Numbered from the stretch's first letter, positions 21,723-33,450 are shown. The stretch: 64,000 nt of DNA from Gari tellinella (GCA_922989275.2 OV277871.1:65245848-65309847), one strand, 5' to 3'. The notes: generated from the letters alone by a model not told the origin. Program-made: numbers and translations.

Positions 21723-22121
21723 ATGGAAGGCCGGTGCGCCATGCTATATGCGAAATGCTAAATGCGAAATGCGAAATGCTAATTGAATACAAAACTCATT
21801 AGGAGTGCTAAATGCTAATGCTATTTGTAAAATACCAAATTCTATATGCTGATTGCGAAATGCGTTTTGCGAAATGCCATTTGCGAACTGCAAAAATGCT
21901 AAATGCGAATTTCAGAAATGCTATTCGCCAAGCATTTGGCATCGGCGCAAATAGCATTAAACATTTGGCAAATAGTTATTCGCATTTGGCATTGGAAAAA
22001 TAGCACTTCGCAAATAGCAATTCGCATTTAGCAAATAAATTTATTATTTCACAAATAGCATTTCGCATTTAGCATTTGGCATCTTACAACTAGCAATTAG
22101 CATGGCGCACCGGCCTTCCAT
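21723..22121. mobile_element. Fold-back element built of GCGAAATGC / GCATTTCGC words
   Basis: Ends ATGGAAGGCCGGTGCGCCAT and its exact complement, 20 bp each. The left half is made of words like AAATGCGAAATGCTAA, the right half of their complements (GCATTTCGCATTTAGC), so the whole 399 bp can fold on itself. No ORF. It interrupts the Tc1 transposase. Confidence 0.75.
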
Positions 22122-22536
22122 ACATTTACTATTAAGCATTCAATATTTGACACAGACCTCAAAACAAGAGTGAATGTCTGACGTTCTCATTAAACTTTAC
22201 GTTACGCCGTAGAAATGGAGCGTATATTGGTGAAAACGGTGGCCGTACACGATATTAATCTTACTTAATACAACTTGGGACTTTTTATGAAAATTCAGTA
22301 ATGAACTAAACATTTTTAAATAAACAAACCTTTATTCAGATTTTTTATTTTGACCCCTACCAACTTCCTCATTACAACACTCGAAAAGTTTGTATCTCAG
22401 CAATATGAGGTCAACTGGTATGTATTAAAAATGAATAAACTTCATTTTCTGTAAAGGTTTTACTACCATCAACCTTATAACTTTCAAAAAAAATTCCCTG
22501 TAATAGGGTGGGATGTTTCTATTTTTGCTCAAAATA

Positions 22537-24029
22537 CATAGCCGCTGTCCCGAAAATACCCGAAGATGCCCGAATATTTCCATAAATGGAAATACTCGTA
22601 ATAACATAGAGTAACTATAACTACTACAATAATTAGATATATTTCTACCACTTTCAAAGGATCATTATTTGTTAATATCTGAGTTTCTCTCCATACAAGT
22701 GTTGTTTGCTGCTGCGAGTCTAACAAGATGGTTACGGTAATTGACAGTAATTTTTATTGCCTGGGACACTATTTACAAGATGCTTTTCTACATGAGTTTT
22801 TATAGATGCACCGGTTATACAGACAAAATGACATTCAGCTCACCCTTAAGTAGATACAATAAAAAAATAAATAAAGGGTCAGGCCTCCTTTATTTCAATT
22901 GCACGTTTTTTCAAACAGCTGTATTGGACATTAGTAGTCACCGTAGAGCAAAAATGGTTTTCAGATCCATGTTTCTCAACACCAGCAGTAATAATTTCAA
23001 AGGAAATATTTAAAAAAAAAAATCAAATTTGTAAAAGTACTATTTTTACCCCCAAAATACAAAATGTTGTTACCGACAAGTAAAATGAGGTCCATATGGT
23101 GCACCATGAAAATTACAAGTATGTCGTATGTGTTTACGAGGCGCAGTGAACTAAACCGATCTGACCCTGAAAAAAACCCCCATTGATTTTGAATGGTAAC
23201 GAAATCCACAATTTTTGAGAAACCGAAAGTGGCACTTACTAATGTGCTTCGAAAACTTGCTAGATTTCGGTTGTGTTCACGCAAATGTACAAACACATAT
23301 GACTTACTGATCGAAAAAGACATACGACAGAAATAATAAAATGTCCAAGTAACAAATATATCAACGCAGTCAATTTTTGGGGAAAACATATATTTTTTTG
23401 AATTTTATATTTATTCAAAATGTAGCGAAATTCAGAAGCTATTTCAACAGAACATTTTCTAGAAAGGCGTTTCGATCAGCAAAACAGATATTCCATCATT
23501 GGCTGTTAGTTTGCACCATACAGCGATTTTAAAAAACGCCCGGTTGAAATAAAGAAGGCGTGGTCCTTTAAATTTTTTGTTGAGTATATACTGTGTTGTG
23601 CCAAACTCAATAAATTCAAGGATCAATTGGTTTGAGCTTGTCTGTATTTGGAAGAAATTCTCGCCCGAAATCTTAAAGATCTTAACGTCTTCAATGTTTC
23701 CGTAAAAACCTTCAGTTTTGCATGTTGATCTTGTCAATGCTTACCCACACATATCGAACTGACATTGACCTTTGACATTTTTAAAGTATTTTTTCTCTTA
23801 TTTTCAAAAACAGACGAGCGATGGTCCCCGTATGTGGTGCTCTTGATAAATTACCGATACTCTTGTTTATTTTTTGATAAATACAGAGTAGAAGTGTTCC
23901 TTTAATCTGAATATGTTGTTGTTTACTTTCATGCAATGCTTCAGCTCTAATAAGTAAGTGCCATTTAAATACATTGACTGCCTTATTAATTGCATTTTAA
24001 AAGAGAAATCATAGGCAAACTTTTACCCC
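22537..24029. other. No supported gene; probable old repeat
   Basis: Frames of 60-130 codons on both strands overlap and show no domain. The stretch ends near 23,790-23,870 with GACGAGCGATGGTCCCCGTA and GGTGCTCTTG, similar in style to the right ends of other long repeats here, so part or all may be one such repeat. Confidence 0.4.
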
Positions 24030-24149
24030 CTTAACACTCTTTTATTAACTCTGTCGCTGTAAAATAATTCAAAGTTAGATTGAAGGCAGTATAACTGACG
24101 TAATTTCAAAACAAGTGGTAAACAGCTTTGATCCTGATCAGATGCCACT
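24030..24149. mobile_element. MITE-D left half
   Basis: AAAGTTAGATTGAAGGCAGT, CAAGTGGTAAACAGCTTTGA and TCCTGATCAGATGCC, ending inside palindrome X. What follows (24,150-24,290) is a different repeat rich in CATCGG/GGGCCGA words. Confidence 0.5.
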
Positions 24150-24290
24150 AGACGTCAAAACTTACATCGGACCGACTTTAAAACACGTTCCAAAAGAGAA
24201 GCGGGCCGACATCGGGCCGTCCTGAAATCCGATGTTGGGCCGATTTTGAAAACAAAGTGGGTCCGATGTCGTTCCGATTGATGTGTACTG
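24150..24290. repeat. CATCGGRCCGA-rich repeat fragment
   Basis: Words ACATCGGACCGA, ACATCGGGCC, CCGATGTTGGGCCGA and GTCCGATGTCG recur in both orientations over 140 bp. Ends undefined; it abuts the broken palindrome. Confidence 0.4.
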
Positions 24291-24374
24291 GCTATGAAAT
24301 AGTCATATATGAACTCAACTTATTGGAAACTGGAACGTTTCATGGAAAAAATGAGTTAAATAATGTCAGAGTTC

Positions 24375-24548
24375 AACCCTAGAGCAAGAAACGTTTGGCC
24401 TATGCAAACAGTATAGACACGTACCAGAGGCTCCTGTAGGAGCCATCTGATAAGGGTAATCACTGTTTGTAATCAACCCTTAATAGTCATAAATTGACTA
24501 GACTTAAATGGAAATTGGAATTGCTAATTAAAGTAAAGGGTGATTGAA
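24375..24548. mobile_element. MITE-H-like degraded copy
   Basis: CAACCCTAGAGC, a palindrome CAAACAGTATAGACACGTAC, GGCTCCTGTAGGAGCC, AATCACTGTTTG, and AAATTGGAATTG toward the right. Confidence 0.5.
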
Positions 24549-24790
24549 TTAACCCTTTCAACCCTACAGCCCTCTGTAGAGATTACTGATTACATATGCA
24601 AATTGTGTAGACCCTGATCAGAGGGCTCCTATAGGAGCCCTCTGATCAGGGTCTGCACTGTTTGATAATTTCATTGGTTTTTGTTGTCATTCCAAAATGT
24701 CAACAGTAGACTGGTTCAAACTACCTGTACTAGAAGAGTCCAAAATGACTATAAATACCCACAAGAGAAATTTAGGGTAGAAAGGATTAA
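24549..24790. mobile_element. MITE-H copy (reference for the family)
   Basis: Ends TTAACCCTTTCAACCCTACA and TTTAGGGTAGAAAGGATTAA, TTAA-type. Palindrome X at about 24,600-24,664 has GACCCTGATCAGAGGGCTCC and its complement in the arms, the most diverged subtype, but still ends in CACTGTTTG. Confidence 0.7.
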
Positions 24791-24799
24791 ACAACTTGC

Positions 24800-25144
24800 A
24801 TCCAGATGAAGCGCCGCGTTAGTGGATGCATAATGATCACCAAATCACTCACATAGAACAGCAGCCCCAGAGACCTTCCTACCGTGCCGTTGTTCTGGGA
24901 CTTACTTCTCATAGGGAATTGTTTCTGTTTATGAGACCGAAATTATCACCTCTGCCAAGAACTAAAAGGAAGGCAGGTCGGTGGTTTTGATCCCATGCGC
25001 TGCTCAACGACGAATGAGATTAGTCAAAACCATCTTATTGAAATTATCATCATCTCATCTTATCATCCCTCATCATCCATCGGCTCTTTATGACATTTTT
25101 GTGTCGCAGTGACGTAAAACCCAACTCATCCATAGAACAACAGG
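24800..25144. other. No gene seen; repeat-like
   Basis: Contains ATCATCATCTCATCTTATCATC and ends GTCGCAGTGACGTAAAACCC, a phrase resembling SINE tails; ends not defined. Confidence 0.35.
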
Positions 25145-25625
25145 CTAACCCCTTCACTGCCTTACCCCGAATGCAATGGTTATTTGAAAACATTTTGGAT
25201 CTTGATCCAAACGTAACGTGCTGTGACGTGGCGTGGCGTCTGACCAGGATCCAAATTATTTGACCCTCAGTTATAGATTTCTTATGTCATTGTCAAAACA
25301 CATACAGTGGAGAATCTGTTATTCTTTCCCAATAAACGCGTTTACGCTAAAACTATTATTTGCAGTGCAAACAGTTTGGAGCCAGATCAGACGCCGGGTA
25401 ACCCGGCGTCTGATCAGGCTCCAAACTGTTTGCCACCAAGATAAACAAGAATTATCAGAATTGTCCATAAGTTGTTCTTTTCTACGTTTTAGTGTTTTGC
25501 GTTTGTGTACGTTTGCGTTTAAACGGGAAAGAATAACAGATTCTCCACTGTAAGATATAAGTTTGAGAAATAAAAGCAAAAGACAAGTGTTTCAGCTTAT
25601 GACGTCATGGCAGTGAAAGGGTTAA
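25145..25625. mobile_element. MITE-D copy with nested MITE-A
   Basis: Ends CTAACCCCTTCACTGCC and GGCAGTGAAAGGGTTAA. A degraded palindrome X lies at about 25,188-25,262. MITE-A occupies 25,303-25,552; removing it joins CAAAACACA to AGATATAAG. Confidence 0.65.
25303..25552 (+). mobile_element. MITE-A copy 7, nested in MITE-D
   Basis: Complete, 250 bp, near-identical to the reference, so probably recent. Confidence 0.88.
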
Positions 25626-25916
25626 CAATCTCACCGCTCGTTTCGAAATAATGACGGTACCACTTCAATGCCAAGTATGAAACACTGCCATTCGCAGATT
25701 GCAAATATATCTAGTCGATGAAAGCGATACATTCGAAAACGTTTAGTATTGAGCTTGTTAAGGGTTATTTGATATAATTTAACTAAGAGACTAGCCAAAA
25801 GCTAAGTTGCTTTGATTGATGTTTTATGTATACATTGGCTCGTGAAACAAGTTGCGTTTAAAAGTTTATACATGAGAGCCAAAGGGTTCAATGCGATCCA
25901 ACCGAGCAGCTGATAC
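25553..25916. promoter_or_regulatory. Region upstream of exon 1
   Basis: Right part of MITE-D, then about 290 bp of non-repeat DNA leading to the start codon. It should hold the 5' UTR and possibly the promoter, but no TATA box or initiator can be named with confidence. It is not excluded that a further 5' exon lies upstream. Confidence 0.3.
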
Positions 25917-26118
25917 ATGTCTCGTTCTTTGCTGGTTGTCCTGATTGTCCTAAGCGTTGGGAAATCAGCGGCAATAAGGGCTAAGTTAAAAAAGCTGGAT
26001 GTTGAATATATAGCAAAGGACTATACAATCGCAGGAGAACCTGAGGCGTATGAATTGGGTCAAGCTGCAGTAAAAGATATCGCCATAGACACTAGAAAAC
26101 AACTTGTCTATGCTCTTG
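25917..26118 (+). CDS. Exon 1: signal peptide and start of mature protein
   Basis: ATG at 25,917 begins MSRSLLVVLIVLSVGKSAA, a typical secretory signal peptide (basic start, hydrophobic core, small residues at the cut site). An in-frame TGA two codons upstream shows that this is the first possible start in the exon, although its context (T at -3) is weak. The rest (residues 20-67) reads LKKLDVEYIAKDYTIAGEPE and DIAIDTRKQLVYALG, matching the family's first strand pair, in which a bookkeeping-like phrase 'what is stored or shown' precedes a propeller strand. The donor is CTTG|GTAAGT at 26,119, leaving one base of the next glycine codon (phase 1). Exon 2 completes that codon in frame. Confidence 0.8.
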
Positions 26119-26323
26119 GTAAGTACTTTTGTACCATCGATATTATTACTGTCATAAACCTTAAGCAAGAAGGGTAAAGTTCATATGATACACAATAAAA
26201 TGTAATCTGCAAACTTGTCATCTGCGAAATCAATTTAAAAAACCTAAGCATGTCCGTCCAAATATATGTTCAGTAAAAGCCCTCTATTACGACCATTGAA
26301 ATGTAGGTTTTTGGTGGACTTCA

Positions 26324-26578
26324 TACAGTGGAGAAATCGTTATTCTTTCCTAATAAACGCGTTTATGCTAAAACTATTTTTTTCATTTAAAACAGTTTGG
26401 AGCCAGATCAGACGCCGGGTGACCCGGCGACTGATCTGGCTCCAAATTATTTGACACTCAGAGTAAAAGAAATCGTGAGAAATTTCGAAAAGTTGTAATT
26501 TTCTACATTTCAGTTAACTGCGTTTGCGTTTGGTTCGTTTGCGTTTAAACGGGAAAGAATAACGTTTTCTTCACTGTA
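26324..26578 (+). mobile_element. MITE-A copy 8
   Basis: Diverged terminal sequence (TACAGTGGAGAAATCGTTAT, AACGTTTTCTTCACTG-TA); palindrome X at about 26,391-26,457 has GACGCCGGGTGACCCGGCGA, one arm mutated. About 200 bp downstream of exon 1. Confidence 0.8.
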
Positions 26579-26737
26579 ACAAATATTACTGAAAACAAGA
26601 TAGAGGCAAAACAGAAAACATTTTTTACTAGCTTTCTGTTTCACTTTCACAATAATTGATTATATACTTTATGCATAATAAGAATGTGAACACGTGTAGG
26701 CGTTTGGATAAGGGATTTTAACTGCTGAAGAGATGTT

Positions 26738-26961
26738 TAACTTATTACCGGTAAAACACCTCTTAACACCTTAAATGCATTCCTCCGCTGAATGAAATAG
26801 TTCTTCCTGATAGAGTCTTTAATAATAATGTATCCAAGAAAATTGAATTTAAAAGCAGGCTGAAAGTAAAAAAGAAAGCATTAAGGCACATTTTTCTTTT
26901 CTTTCAACCTCCTTTTCATCCATTTTCTATACTAGAAACAAGTTAAGTGGTGATGGGTTAA
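26738..26961. mobile_element. MITE-C copy, degraded
   Basis: TTAACTTATTACCGGTAAAA, then AAAGCAGGCTGAAAGTAAAA, a palindrome Y whose arms have both lost complementarity in places, ending TGGTGATGGGTTAA. Confidence 0.6.
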
Positions 26962-27125
26962 ACGAAATAAAATGCAAAAACGATGCATTAAAATATAAAA
27001 CAAAACAAGCAGTGTTTATTTTTGCATTTTGGCGATTACTTTTCATCTTATTGGGAAACTATTTGAAAGATGGTAACCAGGCGTCTCACCCGGCTCAAAA
27101 CAGTTTGCAATGGAAATATTGGATC

Positions 27126-27375
27126 TACAGTGGAGAATGTGTTATTCTTTCCCAATAAACGCGTTTACGCTAAAACTATTATTTGCAGTGCAAACAGTTT
27201 GGAGCCAGATCAGACGCCGGGTAACCCGGCGTCTGATCAGGCTCCAAACTGTTTGCCACCAAGATAAAAATGAAATATAAGAATTGTCCAAATGTTGTAC
27301 TTTTCTACGTTTAAGCGCTTTGCGTTTGCGTACGTTTGCGTTTAAACGGGAAAGAATAACAGATTCTCCACTGTA
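27126..27375 (+). mobile_element. MITE-A copy 9
   Basis: Complete, 250 bp, near reference. At 27,080-27,125 another MITE-A-like scrap (CCAGGCGTCTCACCCGGC...CAGTTTGCAATGG) precedes it, so it may be nested in an older copy. Confidence 0.88.
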
Positions 27376-28066
27376 TCTCAAACGGCATAGAATAATGTCT
27401 TCGCTACTGCACACATTAAGAAATATGGTACATTCTCTAAACTTGTCTTACATAGACCTAATTGTCTAACAGCTTGTGTCTTGGGTGACTCTATGCCTAA
27501 TCAGGATCTAAGCTGTTTGCAAATGCTAGCAATCTATTCATTGTAATAATTAGTAATATTTATTACATAAAACCGCTTCCTGCGATGTTAAAAACAATGC
27601 AATATTTTCGATTTTACATTAACGTAATATCGTTTTTGGGCTCCGTCTAAACCCGTCCGTTCACAAGCGCTGCATGAAGTGGGACACCGAATGTTAAAAA
27701 GGACCTCGCATTCGGGCTCTTTTCTTATTATTTTAACTAAATTCGTCAGCTAAGAAAACTCTCTCATGTAAAATTATATTTTTATTTCGGTCTCATTTAT
27801 ATTCAGTTATTAACAAAATATCATAACAGCAAGACATGATGCATTAGTAAAATGAAATTTCTGAATAACATTACTGAAAGATACATGTCTTATAGTATTT
27901 GTTTCGCTAATTCTGCGCCGAAAATGGCATACTCAGGAAAACTTCTAATTTCTTTGATCTTAGGGTAAAACAAGAACGCCATTGACTATCGACCAAATGT
28001 TAATGAAATTGATATCAGTTCTAAGTTAACTGTGAAAATATATGAGAAACTTTAGAGCTGTCTTCA
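27376..28066. other. No gene seen
   Basis: AT-rich non-coding DNA; a partial X arm (GATCTAAGCTGTTTGCAAAT) near 27,504-27,525. Confidence 0.4.
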
Positions 28067-28217
28067 GCGGAGAAAACAATTTTTTTCCCGATTAACGCAA
28101 GACAAAATGCAAAGGCAATGCACTTATACGTAGAACATTTCAGCTTTTAAAATTTACACGATTAGGTTATATCTGAGTAGCAAATAGTTTGGAACCTGAA
28201 CAGACGTGACGGGATGA
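28067..28217 (-). mobile_element. Old MITE-A half
   Basis: CAGCGGAGAAAACAATTTTT, TTCCCGATTAACGC and AAATAGTTTGGAACCTGAAC, an eroded MITE-A cut inside its palindrome by the insertion of the next copy. Confidence 0.5.
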
Positions 28218-28467
28218 TACAGTGGAGAATCTGTTATTCTTTCCCAATAAACGTGTTTACGCTAAAACTATTATTTTCAGTGCAAACAGTTTGGAGCCAG
28301 ATCAGACGCCGGGTAACCCGGCGTCTGATCAGGCTCCAAACTGTTTGCCACCAACATAAACAAGATTTATCAGAATTGTCCATAAGTTGTTCTTTTCTAC
28401 GTTTTAGTGTTTTGCGTTTGCGTACGTTTGCGTTTAAACGTGAAAGAATAACAGATTCTCAACTGTA
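28218..28467 (+). mobile_element. MITE-A copy 10
   Basis: Complete, 250 bp; right end AACAGATTCTCAACTG-TA carries one change. Confidence 0.85.
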
Positions 28468-28493
28468 GCTGAGAAAAAAATTGTTTCCACCAT

Positions 28494-28660
28494 TTAACTC
28501 TTCGCTGCCAAATTGTCGTCTGGTTCAATATTGTTGTCTGCAATATCGTTTCAAAGTTAGATTTAGGGAATTATAACTTACGTAATTTCCAAAGAAGTGG
28601 CAAATGGTTTTGATCATGATAAGAATCCGCTTTATGACGTCATTGAGAGTGAAAGGGTTA
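28494..28660. mobile_element. MITE-D copy 4, palindrome deleted
   Basis: TTAACTCTTCGCTGCC to GAGAGTGAAAGGGTTA. Only the left outer arm of palindrome X remains (GGCAAATGGTTTTGATCATG), directly joined to the sequence that normally follows the right arm (CCGCTTTATGACGTCATTGA). Confidence 0.7.
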
Positions 28661-28849
28661 ATGTGAATATGAATTTGTAGGGAACAGTGATTAAGGGAAC
28701 TTGTTTACAAGTCAGTATTTGATGGAAACTTGTTCGGAAAAAGCTAAAGTCCTTCTCGAAAGGTCACAAGAGAATATTGGATTAATTGTACCGTAGATAA
28801 GACGTTATTCATTATAAAAAGTAAACACGTTTAGCCTTTATCTAATATC

Positions 28850-28920
28850 TTTATTTTAAAGCAATGCGAATGCGTTTCGTTTGCGTTCAAACGGGACAGA
28901 AGACGTTTTCTCCACTGCAG
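28850..28920 (+). mobile_element. MITE-A right-end scrap
   Basis: AATGCGTTTCGTTTGCGTTC, AAACGGGACAGAAGACGTTT and TCTCCACTG, an isolated terminal repeat. Confidence 0.5.
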
Positions 28921-29570
28921 GTATTATACGTACCATTACATACATGTGTAGTCAACATTTTAAATATATATTCATAGTTTGTCTACGTTAAACCTCTTTT
29001 TGGACACAGCCGTCTACACTAGCCTTTGGATCTAGATAACACGCAGAGAAATTCAAAATTGGACGCCTATTTTAGAATAGAAGTGATTCACCTCACACGC
29101 AGGTGAATTAAATTGAACTGCCTACAATCATACTTTGACATATTATTAATGAATACGACAATCACTATTTGATGATAACATGGCATTAAGAGGTTTATCC
29201 AATTTCAACATTATACGCTCGTATAGAGAAAAATATATGTCATTGCATGAGATAGGAGAGGTTTATTCTGGGAGGGGAGAAACCATTTAGCGAGAGGCTT
29301 GACTGAAATTAAAGTATTTCAGGTACATTAAAACATTGGTAATAAAAAGATTAAAAAGTATGTACCAATTTACTCGTTACTGACATTATCAACAATTAAC
29401 ACCATGTCACTAATCATTAAGTGAATTTATCCGAACTTAAGGCCTTTCGCTAACGGAAGTCGGTCTTGCGGGCGAGCGGATATGCGTCTTGGCAACATAG
29501 ACTTTTTCCGTACGTGCTTATACTAGAAAATTTATATAAAGGAAAATGTTGATACGATTTAGTATTATCC
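28921..29570. other. No gene seen
   Basis: Non-coding and not visibly repeated elsewhere in the window. Confidence 0.4.
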
Positions 29571-29642
29571 TTCATAGCGCAGTGAGTAGAGTGCTTGACT
29601 AGAAAGTCAATGGTCATAGGTTCGAGATCCATCCGATCCAAA
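29571..29642 (+). repeat. tRNA-like relic
   Basis: Box A-like AGCGCAGTGAGTAGAGTG, an anticodon-arm-like TTGAC...GTCAA and a box B-like GGTTCGAGATCC are in the right order and spacing. The acceptor stem does not pair well and the anticodon loop is one base short, so this is more likely a SINE head or tRNA relic than a working tRNA gene. Confidence 0.4.
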
Positions 29643-31199
29643 TATTGTTTTAAGTGTCCGATTATTGACTTGTCAATCCATAAGCAGTAATCAAGGGACA
29701 TGTTATGTTTAGTCTTCGTTGATTAGAATAAGTGATGTTACATACGGTCCAATTATATGTCCACTTACATGTACGTTTTAATTTAATGACTTACAAGTCA
29801 ATAAAATCGGTATGCATGTATACGATTTGATCGAACTATAAATCCACACATTGAAGCTTATCAATACGTTAACCTTTTCAAGATCAACATTGTCCATTAT
29901 TATTATGTTTAAACAATATAATTAACTTTGTATGCAAGTCCGTGAATAAATAATAGCGCATTTTAATGACAGAATTTTAATTTTAAGGTAAGTAACTGTA
30001 TCTCAACTTCAAATTGCCCCCATTTTAATAAGAACATCTGTTATAACAACAAATCCTGATTGTAATATTTTCTAATTTTTTCTGACCAACTGTTTCATCA
30101 ACCATATATTTGAATAAAATGAAAACAAATATACATTGAATGAGTCAGTTTTTTGTAATTCAATTTTTTAGCATTTTGCAAAATTTAAATAGCTGATAAC
30201 ATCTTTCTGAACACCTTTATTCAAAATGTTTTTAGCTTTTCTTGTAATGAATGTTGTGGACTTCTTATTGGGATAGACTAATAGTCATTAGCTTTACTTA
30301 TTTTTGAGAAAAATAAAATCATCAAAATTCCAGGTTTTTGTCAGAAAAAGAGACCTTAAAGACAAACCACAAGATAGATTTTGCTTATATTTTCACACAT
30401 TGATTCTAAGCCTATTATCATTCTTCATGAAAAGTTTCATAACACCTTGTATGGAAACTTAGCGCACCTGCGAAGTACCTTAATCCGTAACAGAATTGCA
30501 TAATCATTTTATAGCTGCTAACATCTTACCACACGTTCAAATGCCAGACATTTTCTTCAGTAATATGTTTCTACAAGTGGTATTATACGCTTTTTTTATA
30601 TCTATCGAATGGCAGATTGTAGATTTTTAAGATAAGCAATTTGAACCATTGTACTTTTATCGTTTCTAAAGCCTTTTTGATTAGAAATGACCTGTCTTAC
30701 CAAACGTCGTACGACTGCAAACGGTCGTAAGCAAAAAACAATTGTCTAATTTTCCAATCTAATCTTGTCTTGTGTCATCGATTTGGAATCGTCTTGAAAA
30801 GAGACTTAATTGCATTTTTTAAACCATTATACTTCAGAAAGTTATTATTTTCCCAGTTATTGTTTTCAAAAATGCAATTTCTACAAACTGGCCAAGTTCG
30901 AACGAAATACCCCTAACGAATCTTATCCTCTGTTATACGGTTTTTAGTATGAATGCGGACTTTTTAATCACAAGAAATTTGTCATTTTAAGACATTGGCA
31001 TATTATATACCTGGTTTATATGATTATAACAAATATGTTTGATATACAGCAAATATGATTCTAAAACATCAATCCCAAAACTATTTTTATCTTATCTTTC
31101 AACAACTGACTGAACCCATTTCCACAATTTATGATTTTTGTTGTAGTTGTCAATATACAGTTAACTAGTTTATATCATGTACTTTCATAATGTTTCGTA
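29643..31199. other. No gene seen; AT-rich
   Basis: AT-rich. At about 30,695-30,800 GTCGTACGACTGCAAACGGT and TCTTGTCTTGTGTCATCGAT resemble MITE-I. The part nearest 31,200 may hold the decayed 3' end of the LINE that follows. Confidence 0.35.
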
Positions 31200-33450
31200 A
31201 AATTTCTTAGCCATTTAATTTTTTAACTACATCTATACCGTTCAACATCAATCATTTTCAAACCACTTTCTGGGTAATCTTAGATGAGAACATTTCGTTT
31301 TATCTTTGCTTTACTATCCCATATAAAATCTTAGCACATGGCTTGGAACTCTCGGCCCATCAGATGCCTAAAAAACCTGTGATTATATCGTTTAGTTGAA
31401 CAAAACAATGATTCCGTCATCTGAAGGCAATTTTGACGTCACAATGCATTAGGCTACACTGTAGACTTGACGATAAATAATAGAAAATTAGGTGAAATAA
31501 ACACCAGCTCATGGAATTTCACAGTTACTGTAACAATAATAGATCTAGATCTACTCCATCCCGCTAGACCCAAATATATACAATTTGTAAACTGTAGATA
31601 TAAAAACCGGGATCTGCATGTCTAGATTGTCTTGAATAAATGGATGAGATCAGAGGGGAACTGCACACGCTTGATTGCATCATACTTCATTTTTAAATTT
31701 ACAGTGAGACTTAGACGTGAAAGGCAATTGCTAATGAAATGTGCTCAAATGTCTCAAATTTCACAAAAAGTAGAAAAGAAGGGTCTAATCATTTCTTATT
31801 TTCCTCTAGCCCAAGCCAGTGCTAAATAACCTATACATTAATTGAACTGGTAATATTTGAAATTTGTAAAAAATGTTAGATGGCGTTAGTAAGTTAATAA
31901 ATAAATGCGTAAGAATATGCAAAAGTAAAATTTGACAACAGTTATTGTTCCAATAGGAGTTATTTTTCATCTTTTCCAGTATAAAATACCGTTTGTAATA
32001 GATGCCTTACTTTCTTGGAAATTGATTTCTCTTGTTGTTTCAAGATTACCGTTGAAGACCATTCAAAGAAATTTCAATCGAGTTTCTCCCCATAATAGTT
32101 TCAATTTGGTATAAATAGATATTGCACTATGTTTCAAGGATCCAATCCAGATCTTTTTTAACTTTGTTTTATCAAAATTTAAGATATAAAATACAAAGTT
32201 GTTTATTGATTCTAGAGTTCTGTTCAGCGAGTCTTCTGATCGGTCTAGAAACAGAGATGTGTCGTCTGCAAATAGTGAAAATACATATTCCTACCCCTTA
32301 ATCTAACACCAAATATTACTTTACAATTCCTTATTTTTATTGCCATCCCTTCAGCACTGTGTATAAACATATATGACGATAAAGGGTCCCTTTGCGTGCA
32401 GCCCTTTAAACATGGAAAAAGCTAGATAAGACGCCATTTATTTGCCCATGTACTTCAGCATTGTATAAAAACAAATTAACCCATTCCTTAAACATGCCTT
32501 TGTTAGGACTTTCAATAACATTGAATAACAGTGAGTCAAATGCCTTTTCAAAGCCAATCAGCATTTTCAAGTCTGGAATATTATTCTTTTCAAAATAATG
32601 TCATTGACTTATCTACTATGTTCACCCATATACCTACCTTTAACAAGTCCAGTTTGGTCTGTAGAAATAATATCATTAAGAACGAGTTTTATTCTGTTCA
32701 CAGTGCTGCATGATGTCAATATATATTACAGTCAAGAGAGATACTGGTCGCCAGTTCTTTAGAAATTGCTTTAGTCATGTATCGGTTCCTAAAGTGATAT
32801 AGAAATGAAATTTATTAAAAAGGCATAGTTTGAACATTTAATAATACAGTGTCCAATCTTTGTTCAAAATTTTGTAGTAAAGCCGCCACATCCAGGAATC
32901 TTATAATATTTTTTTATCTTTTTTTTTTAAAAAGTATTTGTGACTTCTTTATATGTTAAAGACGTTCTAGCAAATTGCCTTGTTCGAAATAAAACCTTGG
33001 TATATCATAGCCTTTAAACACTTGTTCTAGGCTAAAATCTATCTTTGTTTCGTGCTCATCGATTAAGTTCACGTAAAATGATATAGCTTCTTTTTGTATT
33101 TATTGTTGGTCAAATTTATAGGAGCCATCTTTTTCTAAAAATGATATATTCGTTTAGTAATACACATGTATGTTGCTTTTCTAAGTTACAGAAATAGTTT
33201 TAGGTATTTTCACCTGCTTCTCACCATGTAGATTTTGATCTGATAAAAGCACCTCTAAGATTTTTATTTTCTTATATTTGTGAGTTCAATTTATAATAAA
33301 TTTTAAGTAATTGATCCTTGTTGTTTTCTGTAAGACATGACACTACACATTGAATTTCAGCTAATAAAGTACGTGATCTATTTCTTTTCTCGTTTACTTT
33401 TTCACTTGCACATGATATTGTTTGCCTCGAATTTCCATTAAAAGTGTTTC
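31200..33450 (-). pseudogene. LINE reverse transcriptase relic (L1/Tx1 type)
   Basis: Read on the - strand, pieces of a non-LTR retrotransposon ORF2 appear in the correct order but in shifting frames and with stops: RSRTLLAEIQ (near 33,390), a stretch DQTGLVKGRYMGEH (about 32,630-32,665), LKMLIGFEKAFDS (about 32,535-32,575), GCTQRDPLSSYMFI (about 32,350-32,400), FADDTSLFLDRSEDSLNRTL (32,215-32,272; FADD is the RT catalytic motif), and IWDSKAKIKRNVL (about 31,290-31,330). These are the usual blocks of the RT palm and of the downstream region. The many lesions make it clearly dead. Confidence 0.75.

Larger units (their letters stand above)
20959..22536 (+). mobile_element. Tc1-like DNA transposon relic, split by a fold-back element
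   Basis: Ends TACTCAGCAAAAATAGAAAC and TTTCTATTTTTGCTC with nearby TA. Part of the transposase is readable on the + strand at about 21,540-21,720, including VLFSDESRFTLSNADGR, the conserved block around the second catalytic aspartate of Tc1 transposases. The coding region is interrupted at 21,723 and other frames are broken, so it is inactive. Without the insert the element is about 1.18 kb, shorter than a complete Tc1 element. Confidence 0.75.

Noticed and set aside
22741..23737. Open frames of 90-130 codons on both strands at 22.7-23.7 kb
   Set aside because: Mutually overlapping, no domain, and the region ends like a long dispersed repeat.
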